Of a stretch of DNA of 9,787 bases, positions 1-7,338 are shown in pieces. How positions within the stretch are numbered: position 1 is the stretch's first letter; every line of letters starts with the position of its first letter. Below the pieces are notes generated by a model. The model had not been told where the DNA came from. It saw only the letters and a list, made by a program, of their open reading frames with translations, and ran no database searches. The stretch is from JABDDM01 sp038240295. GTDB taxonomy: Bacteria; Bacteroidota; Ignavibacteria; Palsa-1295. Position numbers and translations under genes: made by a program. The stretch spans positions 1-9,787 of the forward strand of contig JBBSDW010000126.1 in NCBI GenBank assembly GCA_038240295.1. The letters are read 5' to 3'.

Positions 1-60
1 GGTTGATTGAATGAGTCATTTGTTAACCGTAATCTGTCGAATGAGATTTCCGTGCTGTGG

Positions 61-165
61 GAAGGGGATAGGTAACAGGGAACGGGGAACAGGGGACAGG
101 GAACGGTGAAAGGGAACGGGGGACACTAGAAGGGAACGGGGGACACTAGAAGGGAACGGGGAATC
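61..165. repeat. G-rich tandem repeat array upstream of meaB
   Basis: A 20-bp unit AGGGAACGGGGGACACTAGA occurs at 111-130 and again at 131-150, and its first ten bases occur a third time at 151-160. Looser copies of the AGGGAACGG core lie upstream from about 77. One strand is almost pure purine with many GGGG runs. An 11-bp end, GGAATCGGGTG (160-170), is matched in inverted orientation by CACCCGATTCC (290-300), and C/T-rich sequence at 258-290 roughly mirrors the G-rich arm, so the array may be one arm of a larger inverted element. The whole stretch 1-329 holds no convincing gene. Reading frames through it are repeat translations. Confidence 0.75.
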
Positions 166-329
166 GGGTGCGGACGGAGGGCGGGGAGCGATCTGCGAAA
201 CAGGACCGACGTGGGCGGCGACGGGAATTAGGAAACAATTATTTACTTGCAATCTCCCCACCCCCTTTTCCCTGTTCGCTGTTGCCTTCCACCCGATTCC
301 GTAAATTTGCCGAACAACGCAATGCATAT

Positions 330-1295
330 TTGACTACCACCCCAACCATCGAGCAACTGACTGAGCGTATATCGAAGCGCGATCGCAGGGCGATCGCTAA
401 AGCGATCACGCTTATCGAAAATGATTCTATTGGTACGCCAGAGCTGTTTCGTGCGCTCGCGGCGCATGGCGGGCATGCGTATCGGGTTGGGATCACCGGT
501 CCGCCAGGTGCCGGAAAGTCGACGCTTACTTCGGAGCTAACGAAAGAACTTCGCAAGCAAGGGAAATCGGTTGGGATCATCGCGATCGACCCGACGAGTC
601 CGTTCACGGGTGGTGCGCTTTTGGGCGATCGGATTCGAATGCAGGAGATCTCGATGGATAAAGAGGTCTATGTCAGAAGCATGGCAACGCGCGGATCGCT
701 CGGGGGGCTCTCGGCGAAAGCGAAAGACGCCGGTGATATTTTGGATGCTGCCGGATTCGATTACGTGTTATTCGAAACCGTTGGTGTCGGCCAATCGGAA
801 CTCGACATCGCAAAAGCTGCCGACACTACGATCGTGGTGCTCGTGCCGGAGTCGGGCGATTCGATTCAGGCAATGAAATCGGGCTTGATGGAAATTGCAG
901 ATTTTTTTGTCTTGAATAAAAGCGACCGTGAAGGCGCCGACCAGGCCGTGCTGGCGCTCACGACGATCCTGATGTTCCGGATCACGCACGCAGAGTACGA
1001 ATGGATACCTGAAGTTCTGAAGACTGTAGCGAGCAAAGCGATCGGCATCGTGGAAGTGCTCGCGGAGATCGAACGCCACCGCAAGCATCTCATCAAAACG
1101 GGTGAACTTGAAACGCGGCGTAAATCCCGCGAGCGCGAGCGCATCCATGAATTGGTCGATGCAATGCTTCGCATCGACTTCTGGACAAACGATCGCAATG
1201 CAAAAGTAGAGCATTCGCTCTTGCCCATTCTTAAAGGCGAAGCGACAAGCTATGATCTTGCGCATTCGTTAGTTCGCGAATTTCACAAGGCGTAA
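330..1295 (+). CDS. meaB: MeaB/ArgK-family GTPase (acyl-CoA mutase chaperone)
   Basis: This is a G3E-family P-loop GTPase. MeaB proteins protect and reload adenosylcobalamin-dependent methylmalonyl-CoA mutase or related mutases in the cytoplasm. In 321-residue numbering the sequence shows Walker A GPPGAGKS at 57-64, the family block DPTSPFTGGALLGDRIRM at 87-104, VRSMATRGSLGGLS at 115-128, the switch motif ETVGVGQSE at 149-157 and the base-specificity motif NKSD at 196-199. The C-terminal part is helical and charged, as expected for dimerisation. I place the start at TTG 330, which gives the normal family length of about 320 residues and begins just before the conserved TIEQL segment. The only in-frame ATG is at 168, and starting there would add 54 residues translated from the repeat-rich leader. 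No clear ribosome binding site precedes TTG 330. The mutase gene is not in the window. The gene converges on the permease gene, with nine bases between the two stop codons. Confidence 0.9.
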   Translation: MTTTPTIEQLTERISKRDRRAIAKAITLIENDSIGTPELFRALAAHGGHAYRVGITGPPGAGKSTLTSELTKELRKQGKSVGIIAIDPTSPFTGGALLGDRIRMQEISMDKEVYVRSMATRGSLGGLSAKAKDAGDILDAAGFDYVLFETVGVGQSELDIAKAADTTIVVLVPESGDSIQAMKSGLMEIADFFVLNKSDREGADQAVLALTTILMFRITHAEYEWIPEVLKTVASKAIGIVEVLAEIERHRKHLIKTGELETRRKSRERERIHELVDAMLRIDFWTNDRNAKVEHSLLPILKGEATSYDLAHSLVREFHKA

Positions 1296-1304
1296 ATCAA
1301 CGAT

Positions 1305-2525
1305 TTAATCGTAGCGCAACGCTTCGATCGGATTGAGCTTGGCCGCCTTGCGCGCCGGATAATATCCAAAGAAAACACCGACCAATGTTGCAGCGCCAAA
1401 CGCAAGCCCGACGGCCGCCGGCGAGATAATCAGGTTCCATCCGTTTTGTTTCGACACGACAGAACTCGCACCGAAGCCAAGCGCAACGCCGATGAGTCCG
1501 CCAACCAAGCTGAGGGTCACTGCTTCGGTCAAAAATTGGAAGAGAATATTGAACGCTTTTGCGCCGATCGACTTGCGAATGCCGATCTCGCGTGTGCGCT
1601 CCGTCACGCTTACAAGCATGATGTTCATAATGCCGATGCCTCCGACGACGAGCGAAATGATCGCTGCCATCGTAAGCAGGTTTGTCATCGTTGCAGTCGT
1701 TTGCTGCGCTGCCTGTGCGATCTCGACCTGCGAACGGACGCGGAAATCGTTGTTATCGGAAGCAAGAAGTTTGTGCTGATCCCGTAACGTGAGTGTGACA
1801 TCCTGAATTGCAGCCTGCGTAACAGCTACCGAACTCGTGCTTACGTAAATATCTTCGAGCCACGTGATTCCCATGATCCGCTTTTGCACCGTGGCAAGTG
1901 GAGCGATAATGATATCGTCCTGGTCCTGACCAAATCCATTAGCGCCTTTGACCTGCAACGTTCCAATCACCGTGAATGGGACGCGTGCGATACGGACAGT
2001 CTGGCCAAGGGGATCGCTGTCGCCAAAGAGGCTCGTGATGACGGTCTGCCCGAGCACGCATACTTTTTTTCCTGTCTTTGCATCTGCATCGGTGAAGATC
2101 GAGCCGCGCGCAATATTGAAATTTCGAACGCTTAGTACGTCGGGAGTTGTACCTTCTACACGTGTGGGCCAGTTAAGATTTCCAAAGACGACCTGCACGC
2201 GAGTATCGACCGATGGAGCGATCGCAGTCAGGAATGGCGATTGCTGCAGCGCGATGGCGTCGCTTTCGACTAACCGTACGCTTCCACCGGAGCCTGATGA
2301 GACGCCGCCATGATTCGTAGGTCCTGGGTCGATCTGCAACATGTTGGTGCCCATCGAATTGATGCGGCTTGCAACATCCTGCTGCGCCCCCTGACCGATC
2401 GCGGTCATTGTTACGACTGCGGCAACTCCGATCACGATTCCGAGCATGGTAAGCAATGCGCGCATCTTGTTATTGATGAGCGACTGGAACGCCATGGTGA
2501 TACTGCTATAGATCTGCGAAAGCAT
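1305..2525 (-). CDS. MacB/FtsX-type ABC transporter permease
   Basis: This is an inner-membrane permease of the MacB type VII ABC transporter family (406 residues). These proteins couple cytoplasmic ATP hydrolysis to movements of a periplasmic domain and export drugs, peptides or lipoproteins. A predicted membrane helix lies near residues 22-42, then a large extracytoplasmic MacB_PCD-like domain (about 43-280), then three helices near 284-305, 335-356 and 370-390. The family signatures VTERTREIGIRKSIGA (307-322) and the C-terminal YYPARKAAKLNPIEALRYD are intact. There is no ATPase domain, unlike E. coli MacB, and no ATPase or membrane-fusion gene lies directly beside it, so the partners must be encoded elsewhere. 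The start is ATG at 2525 with no obvious ribosome binding site. A terminator between this gene and the Spy-like gene upstream suggests that it has its own promoter or depends on read-through. The substrate cannot be told from sequence. Confidence 0.9.
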   Translation of the reverse strand: MLSQIYSSITMAFQSLINNKMRALLTMLGIVIGVAAVVTMTAIGQGAQQDVASRINSMGTNMLQIDPGPTNHGGVSSGSGGSVRLVESDAIALQQSPFLTAIAPSVDTRVQVVFGNLNWPTRVEGTTPDVLSVRNFNIARGSIFTDADAKTGKKVCVLGQTVITSLFGDSDPLGQTVRIARVPFTVIGTLQVKGANGFGQDQDDIIIAPLATVQKRIMGITWLEDIYVSTSSVAVTQAAIQDVTLTLRDQHKLLASDNNDFRVRSQVEIAQAAQQTTATMTNLLTMAAIISLVVGGIGIMNIMLVSVTERTREIGIRKSIGAKAFNILFQFLTEAVTLSLVGGLIGVALGFGASSVVSKQNGWNLIISPAAVGLAFGAATLVGVFFGYYPARKAAKLNPIEALRYD

Positions 2526-2587
2526 CGTATGAGTTGATGGAGCCGACGTTACAAGCGAATTTTAGTCCAATCCGGTTCTTCAGCCGA

Positions 2588-2625
2588 CAAAAACAAAGAA
2601 GGGTTTCACAATGGCGAAACCCTTC
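2588..2625 (-). terminator. Intrinsic terminator after the Spy-like gene
   Basis: Perfect 10-bp arms GAAGGGTTTC (2598-2607) and GAAACCCTTC (2616-2625) flank an 8-base loop. Read on the minus strand, the stem is followed directly by TTTGTTTTTG, a good T-tract. It lies about 35 bases past the stop of the Spy-like gene and about 60 bases before the permease start, so it should separate the two transcripts. On the plus strand no T-tract follows, so it is unidirectional. Confidence 0.85.
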
Positions 2626-2659
2626 CCAAGATGCATCGCAGGATTAATGACGTGCGCGA

Positions 2660-3088
2660 TCAATCTCTTTTGTCACCATGCTCTTTTTCAGAATGTTTGG
2701 CTTTCCTGGCCGCGAGCTTTGCCTGTTGATCCGGCGTAAGCACTGCATTCATCTGCTGTTGCATTGCTTCGCGATCGGCTTTGAACTGCGCTTTCGCTGC
2801 GGGCTTATTAGCATCCATTGCCTTCTTGACCGCATCATGGTCAGTTTCGAGCTTTACTTTGTTCTGATCGAAGATGGCGCGCATTTGCGTAGCCTGTTGG
2901 TCGGTCAGGCCAAGATTCTTCTTCATGTGCTCGATCCGCTTCTCAAATCGCTTTGAAGGATCGCCTCCATGCGCGTAAGAAGTTGCTCCGAAAGCGACAG
3001 CCGAGCCGAGCACGATCGCAACTCCCCACACCGCCAACTGGCGAGTACGTTTGAGCTTGAAGCTTGCGAAAATTTTCTTGATGTTCAT
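2660..3088 (-). CDS. Spy/CpxP-like periplasmic LTXXQ protein
   Basis: This is a small secreted helical protein (142 residues) of the Spy/CpxP type. Members act as ATP-independent chaperones or stress sensors in the periplasm. After a basic N-terminus comes a hydrophobic segment (about 18-36) ending near ATSYAHG, which is a likely signal peptide or anchor. The mature part is rich in Lys, Gln, Ala and Asp and carries two LTXXQ-type motifs, LTDQQ at 61-65 and LTPDQQ at 117-122, spaced as in the family. The C-terminus is highly charged and His/Lys-rich. I chose ATG 3088 because AAAGG sits about nine bases upstream, one of the few recognisable ribosome binding sites in the window. An in-frame ATG at 3115 would add nine residues. 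The gene lies downstream of an OmpR-family regulator on the same strand, which recalls cpxR with cpxP/spy, but the 500-base gap makes cotranscription uncertain. Confidence 0.8.
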   Translation of the reverse strand: MNIKKIFASFKLKRTRQLAVWGVAIVLGSAVAFGATSYAHGGDPSKRFEKRIEHMKKNLGLTDQQATQMRAIFDQNKVKLETDHDAVKKAMDANKPAAKAQFKADREAMQQQMNAVLTPDQQAKLAARKAKHSEKEHGDKRD

Positions 3089-3177
3089 TGTCTTTGCCTT
3101 TAATGTTGAAAGCACGATCCGTAACGTAACTGGCGTATCAGCGAAAGAGCTTTTGCGTTCAAAGCTTTACGCCCTGT

Positions 3178-3195
3178 TTCAATCAATTGATTCAA
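3178..3195. promoter_or_regulatory. AT-rich dyad upstream of the Spy-like gene
   Basis: AATCAATTGATT (3181-3192) is a perfect 12-bp palindrome. The outer bases TT and AA also pair after one mismatch on each side. It lies about 93 bases upstream of ATG 3088, in the expected promoter region, and could be an operator. I could not assign a confident -35/-10 pair here. The function is inferred only from symmetry and position. Confidence 0.35.
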
Positions 3196-3273
3196 GTCTT
3201 TGATAACTGTTGGCTGAATTGAAATTAACCGGCACCGCTTATCGCATGGCTGTGAGCGAGTCTCCCGTTAATG

Positions 3274-3410
3274 GTCATTGCGAACTCTTTCGTAACGTAA
3301 GCGGCGAAAGGGTGAAGCAATCTGCTGGAGCGGGGATCGATCTCGAAGCATGGCGATTGCTTCGCTCCGTTCAACATTGCTACGCAATGTTGAACTACGC
3401 TCGCAATGAC
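3274..3410. repeat. Palindromic intergenic element, copy 1
   Basis: This 137-bp element is bounded by GTCATTGCGA (3274-3283) and its inverse TCGCAATGAC (3401-3410). Inside are an inverted pair GAAGCAATC (3314-3322) and GATTGCTTC (3355-3363), and a perfect 11-bp hairpin TTCAACATTGC (3370-3380) with GCAATGTTGAA (3384-3394). A CTTTCG...CGAAAG stem sits near the left end. From memory, elements with these CATTGCGA and GAAGCAATC blocks are dispersed intergenic palindromes in many bacterial genomes. The reading frame that crosses both copies (3210-3512, +) is a translation of the repeat, not a gene. Confidence 0.85.
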
Positions 3411-3438
3411 ATGCTGGGGGCGAGCTTCTGTTTAAGGA

Positions 3439-3576
3439 GTCATTGCGAACCCTTTCGTAGCGTTAGCGGAGAAAGGGTGAAGCAATCTGCTGGAGCGGAG
3501 GCTATAACTTGAAGCATGGAGATTGCTTCGCTCCGTTCATCATTGCTGCGCAATGTTGAACTGCGCTCGCAATGAC
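3439..3576. repeat. Palindromic intergenic element, copy 2
   Basis: This second copy (138 bp) lies in the same orientation, 28 bases after copy 1. The terminal 10-bp inverted arms are identical to those of copy 1 (3439-3448 and 3567-3576), and ATGCT follows both copies. Its middle arms GAAGCAATCT (3479-3488) and AGATTGCTTC (3520-3529) pair perfectly over 10 bases. The inner ATTGC hairpin has one mismatch compared with copy 1. The two copies differ at a minority of positions, mostly in the loop between the middle arms and in the left stem, where changes partly preserve pairing. Confidence 0.85.
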
Positions 3577-3594
3577 ATGCTATGGCATTCGTCT

Positions 3595-4287
3595 TTAGTT
3601 CTTCACGCCGTATCCGACGCCGCGTTCGCTTAGTATCAAACGGTCCTTCTCCTCGCGGTTCGCGTCGATCTTTTCACGGAGTCGCTTGACATAGACATCG
3701 ATCACGTTCGAGCCCATCGTGAACGAATAGCCCCATACGTGCTGCGTGATGATCGAGCGAGAGATGACGCGGCCTTTGTTGCGCATCAAGTATTCAAGCA
3801 GTTCATATTCTTTTACAGTAAGCGGGATCTGCTGCTCTTCTTCAGTGCCAGGCTTGCGGCGGCGCGCAGTATGGCTTACGGTATCGAGCACGAGGTCATG
3901 GGAAACAAGCTGCGTCTTTTTTTCGATATCGCTTCTGCGCAAAAGCGAACGTACGCGCGCCGAGAGCTCTTCGAAAAGGAACGGCTTCGTAAGATAATCG
4001 TCCGCGCCGGCGTCGAGGCCTTCGACTTTCTGGTTGATCTCCGTAGCAGCCGTAAGGCAAAGGATCGGCATCGTGCGCTGCGCTGCACGAATTCCCTGGA
4101 TCACTTCGATGCCCGACTTCTTTGGCATCATGATATCGGTGATGACGAGATCGTAGGCTTCGGTGAGTGCGCGGCCCAGGCCTTCTTCGCCATCGTAGGC
4201 TACGTCGACCGTGTATTTCTCTTCGCGGAGTCCCTGCTCGAGGAAGCGGGCTACCTTTTTCTCGTCTTCAATTACCAGAATACGCAT
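3595..4287 (-). CDS. OmpR/PhoB-family DNA-binding response regulator
   Basis: This is a cytoplasmic two-component response regulator (230 residues) with an N-terminal receiver and a C-terminal winged helix. The receiver (1-118) has the acidic pair E7/D8, phosphoacceptor D51 in ITDIMMP, T79 in LTA and K101 in LTKPF, all intact. The Trans_Reg_C domain (about 127-228) has the usual LTVKEYELLEYL, SNVIDVYVKRLREKID and ERGVGYGV blocks. The opening MRILVIEDEKKVARFLEQGL resembles the CusR/CopR branch, which often handles metal or envelope stress, but this does not fix the signal. No histidine kinase gene is adjacent, so it is an orphan within this window. It lies 68 bases after the TPR gene on the same strand and may be read from the same transcript. 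AAATTCG (4293-4299) and CGAATTT (4321-4327) form an inverted pair just upstream of the start. No ribosome binding site is evident. Confidence 0.93.
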   Translation of the reverse strand: MRILVIEDEKKVARFLEQGLREEKYTVDVAYDGEEGLGRALTEAYDLVITDIMMPKKSGIEVIQGIRAAQRTMPILCLTAATEINQKVEGLDAGADDYLTKPFLFEELSARVRSLLRRSDIEKKTQLVSHDLVLDTVSHTARRRKPGTEEEQQIPLTVKEYELLEYLMRNKGRVISRSIITQHVWGYSFTMGSNVIDVYVKRLREKIDANREEKDRLILSERGVGYGVKN

Positions 4288-4355
4288 GACTGAAATTCGC
4301 TAAGGTGATTGACTGCCAAACGAATTTACGAATGAATCTCTCGTTGAAGTGAGGA

Positions 4356-5402
4356 CTACGGTTTTGGCATTATAAATTTCTCGACATATTTGCGAACGTT
4401 ATCACGCACATTGGGACCCACCGTCAGCATGATATCCTCATCCAATCGCGAGCCGATCTCGTAGAGGATGTAGGCGCTGAGGAGTCCATCGGAGGTAACC
4501 GCTTCAAGCATTTCGAGATCAGGTTGGTGTGCCTGAGTGCCGCGTGTTGTCTCGTATGAAGCAATGAGTGCGCCGAGACATTCGGTCTCGTGCTGCAGGC
4601 TCCAGCTCATTGTTTCGGAACCTGTGAGTGACCTGCGATGCGCAGGCTCACCGAGCCAGAGGGCTTTGCCAATAGCGTATCCCATCCATGCGGCGTGCGC
4701 CGAATCAAACGGAAACTTGACAAGAATTCCTTTCGCGGTTTGTTCTGCGTATCCTTTCGGTGCAAAAAGCGAATCGTGCACGGTGACGCCAAGTTGCGGC
4801 ATTCCTCGCAATTGTCGAAGTGCGCCGGCATATCGCGGCCGAAGCGTGAGGACGTCGATCATTGCCTGACGCGATTGTTCGAAGCGCTTTGCCCGATAGA
4901 GAGCATCCGCCTTATAGTAGTAAGGCAAATAGTCAATGGGGTTGATCGCGATCGACTTAGCATAGTATCCGATCGCCGAATCGGTATTGCCATCTTTTAG
5001 GTAACAATCTCCAATGTTCGCAATCGCGAGATAGCAGTCGGGCGATGTTGCAAGGATCTTCCGGTAGTCTGCGCGGGCAGCGTTCATGTCGCCCGAGCCA
5101 AAATCCTTTTCGGCAGCTTCTGCGATTTCCTGCGTCAGGCCTGGCCAGCTCCAGCTTGAGACTTCGCCATTTTTCGCAACCTTCGGATTCGGAGTATACG
5201 CTCTCTGACGCACGAAGAGATTCTGAATCGCAACCTGCTCGAGCGAGTCGGCCGGTGCGCCCTCCAAGAGATAGGTAACGTTCGAGGCATTCATCAACTC
5301 GATCATCTGCGGGGGAGTCAACATATCGCCAGACTGGCCGTGCACAGTTCCGACAGCCAGAGTCAGCACACAAAACGTAAAGATCAGCAGGCGACCGTTC
5401 AT
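4356..5402 (-). CDS. Secreted tetratricopeptide-repeat protein
   Basis: This is an exported TPR protein of unknown role (348 residues from ATG 5402). A hydrophobic signal peptide covers about residues 1-22, ending near TVHGQS. At least three TPR-like helix pairs occupy about residues 89-190, with the characteristic pattern of small and aromatic residues (YRKILATSPDCYLAIANIGD, YYAKSIAINPIDYLPYYYKA, and RFEQSRQAMIDVLTLRPRYA). The C-terminal 150 residues are not TPR and match nothing I recognise. TPRs usually mediate protein-protein contacts. A GTG at 5426, placed directly after the methyltransferase stop codon, would add eight residues ahead of the signal peptide. I prefer ATG 5402 because it gives a compact N-region, though neither start has a Shine-Dalgarno site. 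The tight spacing to the methyltransferase gene suggests an operon. Confidence 0.8.
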   Translation of the reverse strand: MNGRLLIFTFCVLTLAVGTVHGQSGDMLTPPQMIELMNASNVTYLLEGAPADSLEQVAIQNLFVRQRAYTPNPKVAKNGEVSSWSWPGLTQEIAEAAEKDFGSGDMNAARADYRKILATSPDCYLAIANIGDCYLKDGNTDSAIGYYAKSIAINPIDYLPYYYKADALYRAKRFEQSRQAMIDVLTLRPRYAGALRQLRGMPQLGVTVHDSLFAPKGYAEQTAKGILVKFPFDSAHAAWMGYAIGKALWLGEPAHRRSLTGSETMSWSLQHETECLGALIASYETTRGTQAHQPDLEMLEAVTSDGLLSAYILYEIGSRLDEDIMLTVGPNVRDNVRKYVEKFIMPKP

Positions 5403-5426
5403 CGTTTGAAGAGTTGGATAATTCAC

Positions 5427-6155
5427 TTAAGATTTTCGCGCACTCACGATCATGTTCTCCGTCCAGAGGGCCTGTGTTCTTCCTGATTCGATCTTGCGCC
5501 AGAAATTCAGCGAGATGCGAAGCCAGTACCAGAGGGTGCTGCGAAGCAATCCTTTTAATCCAGCGGCAAGCGGAGCAGTTTCGGCGAAACGAGGATTGCT
5601 GAATCCAGTCAATTTCATCAGTTGCTCCATCGAGCTTGGATTAAAGATCGTCTGATGCGTCAAATCTCCGAACATAATGTGGCCGGGGAATAGGCCCTCG
5701 CCGTTGACAGTCTGCAGGAGGAAGATGCCACTCGTGCGGAGCGCTCCACGAGCGAGTGTGAAGAGATCGATCAGTTCATCCTTGCGGAAATGTTCTACTA
5801 CGTCGATCGCGATGATGAGATCGTATGAATCCGGGTTCGCGCGAAGGTGATCGAAGACATCTTCACATGACGCCTGCAGTCCCTCGCTCGTTGCAAGTGC
5901 GACCTGCTCTTCGGAAATATCAACACCTCTCACATTCGAATACCCGCGAGCTTTCAGATACTGTAGCATTCGGCCATGACCACAACCAAGCTCAAGCACG
6001 CGAGCATCCTTTGCTTTGCTACTAAAATGCGGAAGGTAGCGTGCGTCGGACCAACTTCTGAATGACTCCGCATCATCTACGAGTGCGCCTGCGTTCGATT
6101 CATTGAACGTCGAGACGTATCGATCGTAGAATTTGCTTCTTGTGTCGGTCTCCAT
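5427..6155 (-). CDS. Class I SAM-dependent methyltransferase
   Basis: This is a Rossmann-fold methyltransferase (242 residues) of the Methyltransf_23/UbiG-like type. Motif I is VLELGCGHG (53-61), the ribose-binding acid is D79 in GVDIS, and motif II/III is YDLIIAIDVVEHF (111-123). After the core comes a conserved segment with GDLTHQTIFNPSSMEQL (163-179), a pattern I associate with methyltransferases that act on lipid-linked or surface glycans. Near the C-terminus, LWYWLRISLNFWRK is hydrophobic and basic and could bind a membrane. The substrate is unknown. Its ATG shares one base with the TGA of the GNAT gene (TGATG), a typical sign of translational coupling, and the TPR gene follows almost at once. 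No ribosome binding site is visible, which fits re-initiation. Confidence 0.88.
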   Translation of the reverse strand: METDTRSKFYDRYVSTFNESNAGALVDDAESFRSWSDARYLPHFSSKAKDARVLELGCGHGRMLQYLKARGYSNVRGVDISEEQVALATSEGLQASCEDVFDHLRANPDSYDLIIAIDVVEHFRKDELIDLFTLARGALRTSGIFLLQTVNGEGLFPGHIMFGDLTHQTIFNPSSMEQLMKLTGFSNPRFAETAPLAAGLKGLLRSTLWYWLRISLNFWRKIESGRTQALWTENMIVSARKS

Positions 6156-7285
6156 CAGAGCGTTTTTTCGTAGACGCGGTACGTCTTGTACTTTTCGCCG
6201 TTCATCATTTGCGCGGCGCGGTTCATCGGTTTGTTATCTTCCAACACCCAGGAAGCTTCGCCGAAGTTATATCCTTTTTTCTTTGCACGTTCCATCGTCT
6301 CCCAATAAAGCAATGCGTCGATCCCGCGACCGCGAAATTCCTTGAGTACTCCAAGCACAAGGATGCGAGCGGTGTCGATCGACTTCTTTTCTGTGAGCAG
6401 ATTGAAAACACCGATCGGAAGATTCATAAGCCCTGGCGGAATCTTCGGACCCGCATGAAAGGCCTGATTGATATCGGGCAGCGAAAGCCCGAAGCCGACA
6501 GGCTCGCCATTCATTTCGGCGAAGAGAACGATATCAGGATCGAATATTTGTTTGAGATCGGCAGCGAGAAAATCCATTTCCGCATCGGTAAAAGGGACGA
6601 AGCCCCAGTTCTTTTCCCACGCGGCATTGTAAATGCGTTTGATGATCTCGACTTCGCGCGCAAAATGTTTTTTGTCGAATGAGCGGACAGTGATCTTGTT
6701 GCGCGACTGCATCGCCTTTGCGACGCGCTCAAGTTTCGCCGAGTGCGCGCCCTCCTGCGAAAGCAGCCACGCGTAAAGATCCTTCTCTTTTCGGTAACCA
6801 GCCTTTTCGATCAGTTCACTGTAATATTTCGGATTGTACGTCATGAGCATGACGGGCGGGCGATCGAAGCCTTCAACAAGAAGCCCAACTTCGTCATTGA
6901 TCGAAGGATTCTCTGGTCCGCGCGAAGTAGTCATTCCTTTGCGGCGCAGGAAATTCTCGGCAGCGTTAAAAAGCGCATCCGCAATCGGTTGGTCGTGATA
7001 GCTTTCGAAAAATCCGAAGAAGCCTACGCGGTCGTTATAGAACGTGTTGTGGTTGTGATTAACGATCGCCGCAATGCGTCCGACGGGTTTCTCTTCATCT
7101 TCAGCGATGAACCACGCGACCTCAGCGTGATGATAGAACGGGTTTTTCTTTTCGTCGATCAGCTTCAGACGGTCCATCATCAGCGGCGCGACCCAGTTTG
7201 GGTCGCCGCGATAAATATCCCAAAGCAGTTGAATAAACTTCTTCTTATCCTTGAGCGACGAGATCTGCCTAACGTTGATGGCCAT
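6155..7285 (-). CDS. Two-domain GNAT-like acyltransferase family protein
   Basis: This 376-residue cytoplasmic protein has a GNAT-type acetyl-CoA binding signature near its C-terminus: hydrophobic strand ARILVLGVL then EFRGRGIDALL (about 316-326), followed by a helix and a terminal strand region with WVLEDNKPMNRAAQMM. The N-terminal half (about 1-190) also reads as a GNAT-like fold (LLWDIYRGDPNWVAPL; PVGRIAAIVNHNHN), so the protein is probably a tandem of two acyltransferase folds, as in a widespread conserved hypothetical family of about 370-380 residues. The acceptor substrate is not known. It is the first gene of a cluster with the methyltransferase and the TPR gene. ATG 7285 is the only sensible start. 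No Shine-Dalgarno site is present. Confidence 0.82.
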   Translation of the reverse strand: MAINVRQISSLKDKKKFIQLLWDIYRGDPNWVAPLMMDRLKLIDEKKNPFYHHAEVAWFIAEDEEKPVGRIAAIVNHNHNTFYNDRVGFFGFFESYHDQPIADALFNAAENFLRRKGMTTSRGPENPSINDEVGLLVEGFDRPPVMLMTYNPKYYSELIEKAGYRKEKDLYAWLLSQEGAHSAKLERVAKAMQSRNKITVRSFDKKHFAREVEIIKRIYNAAWEKNWGFVPFTDAEMDFLAADLKQIFDPDIVLFAEMNGEPVGFGLSLPDINQAFHAGPKIPPGLMNLPIGVFNLLTEKKSIDTARILVLGVLKEFRGRGIDALLYWETMERAKKKGYNFGEASWVLEDNKPMNRAAQMMNGEKYKTYRVYEKTL

Positions 7286-7307
7286 AGTTGTGGCGAATGT
7301 TAACGCT

Positions 7308-7315
7308 CAAAAATA
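7308..7315 (-). promoter_or_regulatory. Possible Bacteroidota-type -7 element for the GNAT operon
   Basis: On the minus strand TATTTTTG matches the Bacteroidota sigma-A -7 consensus TAnnTTTG, 22 bases before ATG 7285. A TTG (7332-7334) lies 16 bases further upstream, slightly closer than usual for the -33 element. The match is short and the neighbouring sequence is repeat-derived, so this is only a candidate. Confidence 0.25.
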
Positions 7316-7338
7316 CGGGGAAAGCACCCCCCAACCCC

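Noticed and set aside
16..327. Minus-strand 103-codon frame at the left edge
   Set aside because: It is a Pro/Ser/Arg-rich translation of the G-rich repeat with no recognisable domain.
168..329. N-terminal extension of MeaB from ATG 168
   Set aside because: The added 54 residues are Arg-rich and then Pro/Ser-rich repeat-derived sequence, while the protein from TTG 330 already has the full family length.
1293..1307. TAAATC-AAC-GATTTA dyad as a bidirectional terminator
   Set aside because: The stem is only 6 bp and AT-rich and overlaps both stop codons. It has no T-tract, so any role is doubtful.
3210..3512. A 100-codon plus-strand reading frame between the Spy-like and regulator genes
   Set aside because: It runs through both palindromic elements and its two similar peptide segments are just the repeats translated twice. 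It has no signal, domain or plausible promoter.
3274..3576. Insertion sequence with transposase
   Set aside because: The elements are only 137-138 bp and contain no coding capacity; no transposase gene is in the window.
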